Source: Bradyrhizobium sp. 138 (GTDB taxonomy: Bacteria; Pseudomonadota; Alphaproteobacteria; Rhizobiales; Xanthobacteraceae). From it: 64,000 bases of DNA. Location: NCBI RefSeq assembly GCF_023074075.1, contig NZ_JADPKT010000094.1, positions 186,001 through 250,000 on the forward strand, written 5' to 3'. The notes under the pieces are model-generated. The model was not told the DNA's origin. It made no database searches and saw only the letters and a list, made by a program, of their open reading frames with translations. The translations under genes and the position numbers were made by a program. Positions within the stretch are counted from its first letter, which is position 1; each line of letters begins with the position of its first letter. Shown in pieces: positions 52,994 to 61,563 of this stretch.

Positions 52994-53710
52994 ATGGGTA
53001 CTGAACATACCGCAAAGGCTTTCGACACCGACCTCCAGGAGCTCACCCGCCTGGTCGCCGAGATGGGCGGCATCGCCGAGCGCATGATCGTCGAATCCGT
53101 CGACGCGCTGATCCGCCGCGACGTCGCGCTGGGCCAGCGCGTCGTCACCATCGACGCCGAGCTCGACGCGCTGCAGAAGCGCATCGAGGAACGCGCCGTG
53201 CTCACCATCGCCCGCCGCCAGCCGATGGCGGTCGACCTGCGCGAGATCGTCGGCGCTATGCGCGTTGCCACCGACCTCGAGCGGATCGGCGACCTCGCCA
53301 AGAACATGGGCAAGCGCGTCGCCGCGCTGGAGACCGACTTCCATCCGCTGAAGCTGTTCCGCGGCCTGGAGCACATGACCGACCTCGTGCAGCAGCAGGT
53401 CAAGAGCGTGCTGGACGCCTATGCCGCGCACGATCTGCCGGCGGCGATGGCGGTGTGGAAGGGCGACGAGGAGGTCGATGCGATCTGCACCTCGCTGTTC
53501 CGCGAGCTCCTCACCTACATGATGGAGGATCCGCGCAACATCTCGTTCTGCATCCATCTGATGTTCTGCGCCAAGAACATCGAGCGGATCGGCGACCACG
53601 CCACCAACATCGCCGAAACCGTGTTCTACATGATCGAGGGCCAGGCGATCACCGACAAGCGGCCGAAGGGCGACATGACCACCTTCGCCACCACGATCCC
53701 GAATAGCTGA
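52994..53710 (+). CDS. phoU: Phosphate signalling regulator PhoU
   Basis: A 238-residue all-helical protein of two PhoU repeats. The metal-binding E/D-x3-D motifs occur in MRVATDLERIGDLAKNM and CAKNIERIGDHATNIAE. It negatively regulates PhoR when phosphate is plentiful. The start at 52994 has GAGGAGACGCGAC upstream, 11 bp after pstB. Confidence 0.94.
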   Translation: MGTEHTAKAFDTDLQELTRLVAEMGGIAERMIVESVDALIRRDVALGQRVVTIDAELDALQKRIEERAVLTIARRQPMAVDLREIVGAMRVATDLERIGDLAKNMGKRVAALETDFHPLKLFRGLEHMTDLVQQQVKSVLDAYAAHDLPAAMAVWKGDEEVDAICTSLFRELLTYMMEDPRNISFCIHLMFCAKNIERIGDHATNIAETVFYMIEGQAITDKRPKGDMTTFATTIPNS

Positions 53711-53733
53711 AGACCTTAAGGAGCGACGACACC

Positions 53734-54441
53734 ATGGGCGCACGCATTATGGTGGTTGAGGACGAGGAAGCTCTCACCGAGCTGCTTCGCTACAACCTCG
53801 AAGGCGACGGCTATGACGTCGAGACGGTCATGCGCGGCGACGACGCCGACACCCGCCTCAAGGAGCACATTCCCGACCTGATCGTGCTCGACTGGATGCT
53901 GCCGGGCCTGTCGGGCATCGAGCTGTGCCGCCGCCTGCGCACCCGTCCCGAGACCAAGCAGCTGCCGATCATCATGCTCACCGCGCGCGGCGAGGAGAGC
54001 GAGCGCGTACGTGGCCTTACGACCGGCGCCGACGATTACATCGTCAAGCCGTTCTCGGTGCCGGAGCTTTTGGCGCGGGTGAAAGGTCTGCTCAGGCGCG
54101 CCAGCCCGGAGCGGCTCGCCACCGTGCTGGCCTATGGCGACATCGAGCTCGATCGCGACAAGCGCCGCGTGGCGCGCTCGGGCCGGCCGATCGATCTCGG
54201 CCCGACCGAATATCGCCTGCTGGAGTTCTTCTTGGAGCATCCCGGCCGCGTGTTCTCGCGCGAGCAGCTGCTCGACAGCGTCTGGGGCCGCGACATCTAC
54301 ATCGACGAGCGCACGGTCGACGTCCATATCGGCCGCCTGCGCAAGCTGCTCAATCTCGGCCGCGAGCAGGACCCGATCCGCACCGTCCGCGGCGCCGGCT
54401 ACGCACTGGACGATCGCTTCGCCAAGGCCGAGCAGACGTAA
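53734..54441 (+). CDS. phoB: Phosphate regulon response regulator PhoB
   Basis: A 235-residue OmpR-class response regulator. The receiver has the acidic pair in VVEDEE, phosphoacceptor D53 (LDWMLPG), the conserved Thr in MLTARGE and Lys in YIVKPFS. The winged helix is at 135-228 (RVFSREQLLDSVWG, VDVHIGRLRK). It binds Pho boxes such as that at 49034. It ends the operon and is followed by a strong terminator. Confidence 0.94.
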   Translation: MGARIMVVEDEEALTELLRYNLEGDGYDVETVMRGDDADTRLKEHIPDLIVLDWMLPGLSGIELCRRLRTRPETKQLPIIMLTARGEESERVRGLTTGADDYIVKPFSVPELLARVKGLLRRASPERLATVLAYGDIELDRDKRRVARSGRPIDLGPTEYRLLEFFLEHPGRVFSREQLLDSVWGRDIYIDERTVDVHIGRLRKLLNLGREQDPIRTVRGAGYALDDRFAKAEQT

Positions 54442-54463
54442 GGTGTGCTTGTGCTGAGCCAAC

Positions 54464-54496
54464 AAAAAAGCGCGCCGCTGGCGCGCTTTTCTTTTT
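54464..54496. terminator. Bidirectional rho-independent terminator between phoB and gcrA
   Basis: AAAAGCGCGCC, a three-base loop, GGCGCGCTTTT, then CTTTTT on the plus side and an A run on the other, which gives a U tail for the convergent gcrA transcript as well. A classical symmetrical terminator. Confidence 0.9.
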
Positions 54497-54519
54497 CGCG
54501 ACGTCGCCTCAGGCCGTGC

Positions 54520-55032
54520 TTAGCGCGTGCCCGGCTTCGGTGCTGCACGACGGCGGTCCGCCGCCGGCTGATACGCCACGCGCGAGTGCTGGGCGCAGTA
54601 GGGCAGGCCGGACAGCGCCTTGCCGCCGCAGAAGAAGAAATCCGGGCTCGAGGGATCGCCGACCGGCCAGTGGCAGGTCGCCTCGTTCAGCTCCAGCAGC
54701 GACAGCCGCTGGCTCATCGGCACCACGTTGTCGTAGGTGACCGGTTCGGCCTCCACCTCGACCTCGAAGGCCTGCGCCAGCGCGGTGTTGCCGCGCGCAA
54801 TGGGGCGGGTCACCCGCATCATATGCTGCGCCGGGCGCGCCTTGCGCGGCCGGGGCGCCGCCGATGAAGGGCTCTTGGCGCGGCCGGATAGACCGAGCCT
54901 GTGCACTTTGCCGATCACGGCATTGCGGGTCACATTGCCAAGCTCTGCTGCGATCTGGCTGGCCGAAAGTCCGGCCTCCCAGAGCTTTTTCAGCTGCTCG
55001 ACGCGATCATCGGACCAGGTCAAAACCGTCAT
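54520..55032 (-). CDS. gcrA: GcrA cell-cycle regulator
   Basis: A 170-residue GcrA protein, found in alphaproteobacteria. The N-terminal DNA-binding part starts TWSDDRVEQLKKLWEAGLSA and includes IAAELGNVTRNAVIGKVHRL. The C-terminal part has the conserved CHWPVGDP and FFFCG, then YCAQHSRVAYQP, which bind sigma-70 domain 2. It activates cell-cycle promoters, often with CcrM-methylated GANTC sites. It is convergent with phoB. Confidence 0.93.
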   Translation of the reverse strand: MTVLTWSDDRVEQLKKLWEAGLSASQIAAELGNVTRNAVIGKVHRLGLSGRAKSPSSAAPRPRKARPAQHMMRVTRPIARGNTALAQAFEVEVEAEPVTYDNVVPMSQRLSLLELNEATCHWPVGDPSSPDFFFCGGKALSGLPYCAQHSRVAYQPAADRRRAAPKPGTR

Positions 55033-55353
55033 TGCACCCTTTCCCTCGCTGCCGGCCAGCCATCCTGGGGCCTTGCAGCGAATGCCTAAGCCTTCAAAAA
55101 CCCGTGCCGTCAGAATCCCTTAAGGCTCGCCGGGCGCGTGACTGACGCCCGAACGTTTACGCCGGTACATGAGGACTCTTGGGATCAGAACCGCTGCACG
55201 AGATGTCGTATCTGACAATCCAAACGCTACAATATGGCGTGACTCCCGCGCAAGAGTCCGCCGACTCGCTTCCACATGTTCCGTGGTGAAAACCCGCAAA
55301 ATCGGCACCGCAAGACTACGGATTCAGCGTTTCCTGAGGCTTTCCGGGCGGCA
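55033..55353. other. Gcr A-argD intergenic region without a recognised gene
   Basis: About 320 bp covering the gcrA promoter and sequence up to the argD promoter. I see no protein-like frame. Short frames from 55120 to 55412 have no ribosome site. Confidence 0.4.
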
Positions 55354-55381
55354 TTGACACCCGTCTTGCCAAGCATAAGAT
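55354..55381 (+). promoter_or_regulatory. Sigma-70-type promoter of argD
   Basis: TTGACA (55354-55359), 16 bp, then TAAGAT (55376-55381). The predicted transcript would start near 55388, right at the hairpin described next. Confidence 0.55.
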
Positions 55382-55388
55382 AGTCCCG

Positions 55389-55413
55389 CGTGCCGCCCTT
55401 AAAAGGCGGCACG
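55389..55413 (+). promoter_or_regulatory. 5'-leader hairpin before argD
   Basis: CGTGCCGCC, seven-base loop CTTAAAA, GGCGGCACG: a 9-bp perfect stem, followed by TTTCGTTTT. It would lie at the extreme 5' end of the argD message. It may stabilise the mRNA or act as an early terminator. Confidence 0.55.
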
Positions 55414-55489
55414 TTTCGTTTTCCGGGCCGGTCGATGGTGCGTTGCGCAATGCACGCGTCACACCGTCCGCAACCTTCAAGTGACCGTC

Positions 55490-56698
55490 ATGACTAACCG
55501 CGCAGTGCCGCATTTGCTCCCCGTTTTCGCCAGGGCCGACCTCGGTTTCGAACGCGGCGAAGGCTGCTGGCTGATCGCGAGCAATGGCGATCGCTATCTC
55601 GATTTCACCTCGGGCGTCGCGGTGAATGCGCTCGGCCATTGCCATCCGCATCTGATCAAGGCGCTACAGGAGCAGGCGACCAAGCTCTGGCACATGTCGA
55701 ACCTGTTCCAGAGCCCGGACGGCGAGAAGCTCGCCGCGCGCCTGTGCAATGAGAGCTTTGCGGACTTCGTGTTCTTCTGCAATTCCGGCGCCGAAGCGCT
55801 GGAGGGTGTGATCAAGCTGGTCCGCCATCATCACTTCTCCAAGGGCCATCCCGAGCGCTACCGCATCATCACCTTCGAAGGCGCCTTCCATGGCCGCACG
55901 CTGGCAACGCTCGCCGCGACCGGCTCTGCAAAATATCTCGAAGGTTTCGGCCCGCCGATGGACGGTTTCGACCAGGTCCCGCATGGCGACCTCGAAGCCG
56001 TCAAGAAGGCGATCGGCCTAGAGACCGCCGGCATCCTGATCGAGCCGATCCAGGGCGAGGGCGGCGTGCGCTCGGCGACACCTGCCTTCCTCAAGGCGTT
56101 GCGCCAGCTCTGCGACGACAAGGGCCTGCTGCTCGCATTCGACGAGGTGCAGACCGGCATGGGCCGCAGCGGTGATCTGTTCGCCTATCGTCGCACCGGC
56201 GTCACGCCTGACGTGATGTCGCTGGCGAAGGCGCTCGGCGGCGGCTTCCCGATCGGTGCTGTGCTGGCGACTGCGGAAGCGGCGTCCGGCATGGGGCCCG
56301 GTTCGCACGGCTCGACCTTCGGCGGCAATCCGCTGGCGATCTCGGCGGCCAACGCGGTGCTCGACGTCATGCTCAAGCCCGGCTTCTTCGACCACGTGCA
56401 TAAGATGTCGCTGCTGCTCAAGCAGAAGCTCGCCTCCGTGATCGACCGTCACCCCGATGTCGTCAGCGAGGTGCGCGGCGAGGGCCTCCTGATCGGCATC
56501 AAGGCGGTGGTGCCTTCGGGCGATCTCGTGGCCGCCTTGCGTGGCGAAAAACTGCTCACCGTCGGCGCGGGCGACAATGTCGTGCGCTTCCTGCCGCCTC
56601 TGATCGTCACCGAAGCCGAGATCGAGGATAGCGTCGGGCGGCTCGAGCGCGCCTGCGCTGCGATCTCGTCCAGCCAGACCAAGCGGGCGGCAAGCTGA
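55490..56698 (+). CDS. argD: Acetylornithine aminotransferase
   Basis: A 402-residue class III PLP aminotransferase, arginine biosynthesis. FTSGVAVNALGHCHP near the start, the PLP segment FFCNSGAEALEG, LLAFDEVQTGMGRSG with the ring-stacking Asp, and Lys in SLAKALGGGFPIG. The ATG at 55490 is favoured; GTG 55481 is also possible. argF overlaps its stop by 1 bp. Confidence 0.92.
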   Translation: MTNRAVPHLLPVFARADLGFERGEGCWLIASNGDRYLDFTSGVAVNALGHCHPHLIKALQEQATKLWHMSNLFQSPDGEKLAARLCNESFADFVFFCNSGAEALEGVIKLVRHHHFSKGHPERYRIITFEGAFHGRTLATLAATGSAKYLEGFGPPMDGFDQVPHGDLEAVKKAIGLETAGILIEPIQGEGGVRSATPAFLKALRQLCDDKGLLLAFDEVQTGMGRSGDLFAYRRTGVTPDVMSLAKALGGGFPIGAVLATAEAASGMGPGSHGSTFGGNPLAISAANAVLDVMLKPGFFDHVHKMSLLLKQKLASVIDRHPDVVSEVRGEGLLIGIKAVVPSGDLVAALRGEKLLTVGAGDNVVRFLPPLIVTEAEIEDSVGRLERACAAISSSQTKRAAS

Positions 56699-57621
56699 TG
56701 AGCAAGTCGCCGAAACATTTCCTCGACATCAACGAGCTGCCGCTGTCGGAGCTCAAGCGCATGCTCGCCGCATCCTCCGCCATGAAGGCGAAGCAGAAGG
56801 CGCAGCAGCCGGTCAGGCCGCTCGAAGGCAAGACGCTGGCGATGATCTTCGAGCGCCCCTCGACGCGGACGCGGGTGTCGTTCGACGTCGCCATGCGCCA
56901 GCTCGGCGGCGAGCCCATCATGCTCACCGGCGCCGAGATGCAGCTCGGTCGCGGTGAGACCATCGCCGACACCGCGCGCGTGCTGTCGCGCTATGTCGAC
57001 GCCATCATGATCCGCATCCTCAATCACGAGGCGCTGCTGGAGCTTGCGGCCAACGCCACCGTGCCCGTCATCAACGGCCTGACGCGGCGCTCACATCCCT
57101 GCCAGGTGATGGCCGACCTCATGACCTATGAGGAACATCGCGGCCCGATCGAGGGCAAGACGGTGGCCTGGACCGGCGACGACAACAACGTGCTGGCGTC
57201 CTGGGCGCATGCCGCCGAGCGCTTCAAATTCCAGCTCAATGTCGCAACGCCGCCCGAGCTCGCGCCGAAAAAGGCGATGCGCGACTTCATCAAGACTTCA
57301 GGCGCGCCGATCGTGCTCGGCACCGATCCGGAAGCCGCCGTGCGCGGCGCCGATTGCGTCGTCACCGACACCTGGGTGTCGATGGGCGACAAGGAGGGCG
57401 AGCATCGCCACAACGTGCTCAAGCCCTACCAGGTCAACGGCAAGCTGATGTCGCTCGCCAAGCCCGATGCGCTGTTCATGCATTGCCTGCCCGCCCATCG
57501 CGGCGAGGAGGTCACGGATGAAGTGATCGACGGCCCGCAATCGGTCGTGTTCGACGAGGCCGAAAACCGCCTGCACGCGCAGAAAGGCATTCTGGCCTGG
57601 TGCTTTGACGCGGTGAAGTGA
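56698..57621 (+). CDS. argF: Ornithine carbamoyltransferase
   Basis: A 307-residue anabolic ornithine transcarbamylase. The carbamoyl-phosphate motif is FERPSTRTRVSF, the HPCQ motif occurs as SHPCQVMADLMT, ornithine-binding DTWVSMGD, and the catalytic Cys lies in FMHCLPAHRGEEV. It forms citrulline from ornithine. Translation is coupled to argD (TGATG overlap). Confidence 0.94.
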   Translation: MSKSPKHFLDINELPLSELKRMLAASSAMKAKQKAQQPVRPLEGKTLAMIFERPSTRTRVSFDVAMRQLGGEPIMLTGAEMQLGRGETIADTARVLSRYVDAIMIRILNHEALLELAANATVPVINGLTRRSHPCQVMADLMTYEEHRGPIEGKTVAWTGDDNNVLASWAHAAERFKFQLNVATPPELAPKKAMRDFIKTSGAPIVLGTDPEAAVRGADCVVTDTWVSMGDKEGEHRHNVLKPYQVNGKLMSLAKPDALFMHCLPAHRGEEVTDEVIDGPQSVVFDEAENRLHAQKGILAWCFDAVK

Positions 57622-57628
57622 TCATCTT

Positions 57629-57714
57629 GTAGCCCGGATGGAGCGCAGCGTAATCCGGGGCTCTTCAGCTGCGGAACGAGTTTCCCGGATTGCGCTGCGC
57701 TCCATCCAAGCTAC
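57629..57714. repeat. Intergenic inverted repeat, GTAGCCCGGATGGAGCGCAGC type
   Basis: GTAGCCCGGATGGAGCGCAGC at the left and GCTGCGCTCCATCCAAGCTAC at the right form a long hairpin with an internal AATCCGGG/CCCGGATT pair. It lies between argF and hslO. Confidence 0.85.
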
Positions 57715-57792
57715 GCAGGCCGTCGTTTCGTGGACGATGGAATGCAGCTGCGCCTCTTTCATTCTGCATCGATCGACCCCAGATAGACCGCC

Positions 57793-58800
57793 ATGGTTTT
57801 CCAATCTCCTGACATGAAGACCGGGCCCGAAGGCCCGGTTCGCGCACCATCAGCGGTTCCGATCGATGATGCCGTGCTGCCCTACGAGGTCGATGCGCTC
57901 GACGTGCGCGGCCGCTTGGTGCGGCTGGGTCCCGCGCTCGACGAGATCCTGACCAAGCACGATTATCCCGCTCCCGTCGGCAAGCTGCTCGGCGAGGCCA
58001 TCGTGCTGACGACGCTGCTCGGCAGTGCGCTGAAATTCGAGGGGCGCTTCATTCTCCAGGCTCAGACCGACGGCCCCGTGTCGTTCCTGGTCGTCGACTA
58101 CATGGCGCCGGATCGCCTGCGCGCCTATGCGCGCTTTGACGCCGCGCGTCTTGGCGAGACCAGGGATTCCGGCGCGCTGCTCGGCCGCGGTCATCTCGCC
58201 ATGACCATCGACCAGGGGCCCGACATGAGCCGCTACCAGGGTTTGGTCGCGCTCGACGGCGGCAGTCTGGAAGACGCCGCCCACGAATATTTCCTGCGCT
58301 CCGAGCAGATTCCGACCAAGGTGCGTCTCGCGGTCGGCGAGGAGTGGCGCTCCAGCGACGGCGGCAAGCATCGCTGGCGCGCCGGCGGCATGCTGATGCA
58401 GTTTCTGCCGAAGGCGCCGGAGCGCGCCCGGCAGGCGGACTTACATCCCGGCGATGCCCCTGATGGCGTCGAGGTGCACAGCGTCGCGGAAGACGACGCC
58501 TGGGTCGAGGCGCGCTCGCTGATCGAGACGGTCGAGGACGTCGAGCTGATCGATCCCGAGCTCTCCGGCGAGCGGCTGCTGTTCCGCCTGTTTCACGAGC
58601 GCGGCGTGCGCGTATTCAATCCGATGGTTCTCAAAGCGCAGTGCTCCTGCTCGCGCGATGCCGTCGCTTCGATGCTCAAGAGCTTCTCGCCCGATGACCG
58701 CGCCGCCATGGTCAAGGACGACAAGGTCGTCGTCACCTGCGAGTTCTGCTCGTCGGTCTACCAGTTCACGCCGCATGAGGCAGGCGTCGAGGATGCGTAG
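57793..58800 (+). CDS. hslO: Redox-regulated chaperone Hsp33
   Basis: A 335-residue Hsp33. The C-terminal zinc-binding redox switch is KAQCSCSRD with CEFCSSVYQF (C-x-C ... C-x2-C), and FQTDG-like AQTDGPVSFLVVDY marks the N-terminal core. It is a holdase that is activated when the four cysteines are oxidised. About 20 extra residues at the N-terminus precede the usual start, so translation could begin later. It follows argD-argF, as in many Rhizobiales. Confidence 0.92.
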   Translation: MVFQSPDMKTGPEGPVRAPSAVPIDDAVLPYEVDALDVRGRLVRLGPALDEILTKHDYPAPVGKLLGEAIVLTTLLGSALKFEGRFILQAQTDGPVSFLVVDYMAPDRLRAYARFDAARLGETRDSGALLGRGHLAMTIDQGPDMSRYQGLVALDGGSLEDAAHEYFLRSEQIPTKVRLAVGEEWRSSDGGKHRWRAGGMLMQFLPKAPERARQADLHPGDAPDGVEVHSVAEDDAWVEARSLIETVEDVELIDPELSGERLLFRLFHERGVRVFNPMVLKAQCSCSRDAVASMLKSFSPDDRAAMVKDDKVVVTCEFCSSVYQFTPHEAGVEDA

Positions 58801-58809
58801 CGAGCTCTC

Positions 58810-58923
58810 GTAGGGTGGGTTAGCCGTGCGGATGCGCAAAGCGCATCTGCTCGGCGTAACCCACCTCTTCTGTTCCTGCGGACGCAAACAATGGTGGGTT
58901 ACGCCTTCGGCCAACCCACCCTG
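58810..58923. repeat. Intergenic inverted repeat, GTAGGGTGGG family (copy 4, variant)
   Basis: GTAGGGTGGGTTAGCCGTGCG at the left, GGTGGGTTACGCC and CCAACCCACCCTGC at the right. A GGTTA variant of the GTAGGGTGGGCAAAG family; the copy near 63348 is of the same variant. Confidence 0.75.
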
Positions 58924-59609
58924 CGGCACCTCGCTGTGTCGGCCCGCTGTCAATCCATCCGCGCAAAAATATTCCACTTTACCGAAATTCGGTTTTGTCG
59001 TATGTGTCGGCCATCCCGGCTCATCCAAGAGGGGCGATCTCGAGGTCGTCTTGATCGCGAGCCGGGCTTGCGGTGGACGCGGCAGCGTCGGCATGATGGT
59101 AGCGGGCAGGGCGGGTAGTCCCTGTGAGCCCGAGGCTTCGTGCAGACGAGCGGCGCTGTCAGGTTCGTCTCGCCTGTAAGTTTCCGGCTTCGTCGACAGG
59201 GCTGGAAATACTGCGGGCGACATGGCGGGCCGTGCGTACGGCAAAACCGTGTGGTCCTGGCCGTCGTTGCCACGGTCAAGCCTTTCGAAGATGCGCGCGA
59301 GCCCAACCGGGTGGACGGCATCGTCAATTCGAACGGCGAGGGAGGCCAGAAGGAAAGTTCGGCTCCCGGGAGAGCACGGCATAAGCCGTCCGACCATCGC
59401 GCAGGGAAGGCCGAGTGATCGGCACCACCTGTATGCTGCTGTGCGGTTCTTTCTGCGTGTGCATTTCGCGCAGCGGACCGCGGGTGCTTGTCGGCACCCG
59501 GCCTTCCCTGCGCCCTCTTGGATTTGAGGGTGGCGAGACCAAGCAAAGCTCGGGCGAATTTAGCCGCGAGAACGAGAAGGCACGTCTGCGTGTCACAAGC
59601 TCAAACATC
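58924..59609. repeat. Gene-free stretch holding a structured, probably dispersed, non-coding element
   Basis: About 690 bp with only overlapping, non-protein-like frames on both strands. It contains nested inverted repeats: ACGGC-ATAA-GCCGT (59376-59389), GCGCAGGGAAGGCCG (59399-59413) pairing with CGGCCTTCCCTGCGC (59499-59513), and CGGGTGC-N6-GCACCCG (59481-59500). The core resembles, from memory, a sequence seen many times in Bradyrhizobium genomes and often mis-annotated as short hypothetical proteins. Whether it is transcribed is unknown. See findings. Confidence 0.55.
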
Positions 59610-59734
59610 GTAGGGTGGGCAAAGGCGCACTTGCGCCGTGCCCACGATCTCTCTCCGCCGCGAAAGATACGTGGGCACGCTTCCGCCTTAGCTTTTCGAG
59701 CTATGGCGGACAAGTCGCTTTGCCCACCTTACGG
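59610..59734. repeat. Intergenic inverted repeat, GTAGGGTGGGCAAAG family (copy 5)
   Basis: GTAGGGTGGGCAAAGGCGCAC at the left, CGCTTTGCCCACCTTACG at the right; the interior (CGTGGGCACGCTTCCGCCTT, then AGCTATGGCGGACAAG) closely matches the copy at 545-666. It ends 7 bp before the apaG stop codon. Confidence 0.85.
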
Positions 59735-59741
59735 CACTGCC

Positions 59742-60134
59742 TCAGTTCAACACCCGCTTGCTGTCCGGGCTGTCGAGCGAGAACGCGGGCACGTCGATCT
59801 CGAAGCGCTCGCCGCTTTCGCTGACCATCTGGTAGCGGCCGGTCATGAAGCCGGAGGCGGTCGAGAGTGGCACGCCTGAGGTATATTCGAAGCGCTCGCC
59901 GGGGGCCAGGATCGGCTGCTCGCCGACCACGCCCTCGCCCTTCACCTCCTGCTGGCGGCCGGAGGCATCGGTGATGATCCAGTGCCGCGTCTTGAGCTGC
60001 ACGGTCTCCTCGCCGGAATTGGTGATGACGATGGTGTAGGACCAGAAGTAGCGGGAGCGGTCGGCCGACGACTGCTCCGGAACAAAGTTCGGCTCGACGG
60101 TCACTTCGATCTGGCGGGTCACGGCGCGGTACAT
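59742..60134 (-). CDS. apaG: ApaG domain protein (Co2+/Mg2+ efflux-associated)
   Basis: A 130-residue single-domain ApaG protein, fibronectin-III-like fold. Conserved segments are YFWSYTIVITNSGEETVQL, TRHWIITDASG and EGVVGEQPILAPGE, then FEYTSGVPLST and GRYQMV. I chose the ATG at 60134 (MYRAVTRQIEVTVEP); the frame extends to 60224 without homology. The cellular role of ApaG is not well established. metZ, often next to apaG in alphaproteobacteria, lies a few kb away, separated by the opgC cluster. Confidence 0.9.
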   Translation of the reverse strand: MYRAVTRQIEVTVEPNFVPEQSSADRSRYFWSYTIVITNSGEETVQLKTRHWIITDASGRQQEVKGEGVVGEQPILAPGERFEYTSGVPLSTASGFMTGRYQMVSESGERFEIDVPAFSLDSPDSKRVLN

Positions 60135-60312
60135 GTTGCTACCATACCGAAATCCGGCTCCGGAACCAAACGCCGCGGGCGGCTTTGGCGACATCGTCCC
60201 GCCAGAATTCGAAGGGAATGACACCCCGAAGATCCGGCCGCTTTGCGAGATGACGACCGGACCGGTACACTCCTAGACACGTCGCGATTTGCGGAAGGGT
60301 TTTTGGCCCCCG

Positions 60313-61563
60313 ATGAGCATTGCCGACCAAGTGACGGGACAGACGATCGCGGGAACCGCAAAGCCTGCAGGCGCGAAGCCGCGCGCGTCCGCATCGGCCA
60401 TCACGCTGCCCGCCATCGGCGAGCGCGAGCTCCGGCTCGACCTGTTTCGCGGCCTCGCGCTGTGGCTGATCTTCATCGACCATCTGCCGGCCAGTCTGTT
60501 GACGTGGTTCACGATCCGCAATTACGGCTTCAGCGATGCCACCGAGATCTTCATCTTCATCTCCGGCTACACCGCCGCCTTCGTCTACGGCAGGGCGATG
60601 CTGGAGAGCGGCGTCCTCATCGCCACCGCGCGCATCCTGCGCCGGGTCTGGCAGATCTACGTCGCCCACGTCTTCCTGTTCACGATCTTCCTCGCGGAAA
60701 TCTCCTATGTCGCGACCAGGTTCGAGAACCCGCTCTACACCGAGGAAATGGGCATCCTGGATTTCCTCAAGCAGCCCGACGTCACCATCGTGCAGGCGCT
60801 GCTGCTGCGCTTCCGTCCCGTCAACATGGACGTGCTGCCGCTCTACATCGTGCTGATGCTGGCGCTGCCGCTGATCCTGTGGTCGATGAAATGGCGCCCG
60901 GACTTCACGCTCGGCCTCTCGGTCGCGCTCTATGCGGTCACCTGGGAATACGACCTTTACCTCTCGGCCTATCCGAACGGCTTCTGGGCCTTCAATCCCT
61001 TCGCCTGGCAGCTGCTGTTCGTGTTCGGTGCATGGTGCGCGCTCGGAGGTGCGCGACGGATGTCGCGCATCCTGGCCTCGCCCGTGACGATGTGGATATC
61101 GATCGCCTATCTCGCGGCGGCGTTCTGCGTGACGTTGACCTGGTACGTGCCGCAGCTCTCCCACTTCATGCCGAGGCGGATCGAGCAGTGGATGTACCCG
61201 ATCGACAAGACCGACCTGGACGTGCTGCGCTTCACGCATTTCCTGGCGCTGGCCGCGCTGACCGTGCGCTTTCTACCCCGGGATTGGCCGGGCTTGAAAT
61301 CGCGCTGGCTGCGACCATTGATTCTATGCGGGCAACATTCGCTCGAGATCTTCTGCCTCGGCGTCTTCCTGGCCTTCGCCGGCCATTTCATTCTCGCCGA
61401 AGTCTCCGGCGGCGCAGCCATGCATGCGCTGATTAGTCTCTCCGGGGTCCTGATCATGTGGGGCGTGGCGTGGGTGATTTCGTGGTACAAGCGGGTGGCT
61501 GACAAGAGCGGTGCGAAAACCAAAAACGCCGTCGGCAACGCCGATCTGGCGGGAGGGGGCTGA
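60313..61563 (+). CDS. opgC: OpgC-family acyltransferase (osmoregulated periplasmic glucan modification)
   Basis: A 416-residue polytopic membrane acyltransferase with about ten transmembrane segments. The N-terminal signature is RLDLFRGLALWLIFIDHLPA, with GFSDATEIFIFISGYTAAF following, typical of OpgC and related AT3-like enzymes that add succinyl or acetyl groups to periplasmic glucans. I chose the ATG at 60313 (MSIADQ). The last codons overlap the start of the next gene (TGATG), so it forms one operon with two SGNH-type proteins. An AT3-like membrane protein paired with periplasmic SGNH proteins is the split form of known AT3-SGNH polysaccharide acyltransferases. Confidence 0.85.
   Translation: MSIADQVTGQTIAGTAKPAGAKPRASASAITLPAIGERELRLDLFRGLALWLIFIDHLPASLLTWFTIRNYGFSDATEIFIFISGYTAAFVYGRAMLESGVLIATARILRRVWQIYVAHVFLFTIFLAEISYVATRFENPLYTEEMGILDFLKQPDVTIVQALLLRFRPVNMDVLPLYIVLMLALPLILWSMKWRPDFTLGLSVALYAVTWEYDLYLSAYPNGFWAFNPFAWQLLFVFGAWCALGGARRMSRILASPVTMWISIAYLAAAFCVTLTWYVPQLSHFMPRRIEQWMYPIDKTDLDVLRFTHFLALAALTVRFLPRDWPGLKSRWLRPLILCGQHSLEIFCLGVFLAFAGHFILAEVSGGAAMHALISLSGVLIMWGVAWVISWYKRVADKSGAKTKNAVGNADLAGGG

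Noticed and set aside
59341..59420. Possible RNase P RNA because of AGGAAAGTTCGGCTCCC
   Set aside because: The universal GAGGAAAGTCC core is not matched and the 3' conserved elements of RNase P are missing; the sequence fits a dispersed repeat better.
58950..59879. Several overlapping frames on both strands in the hslO-apaG interval
   Set aside because: They share the bases of the structured repeat and of the GTAGGG repeat and have no protein-like features.
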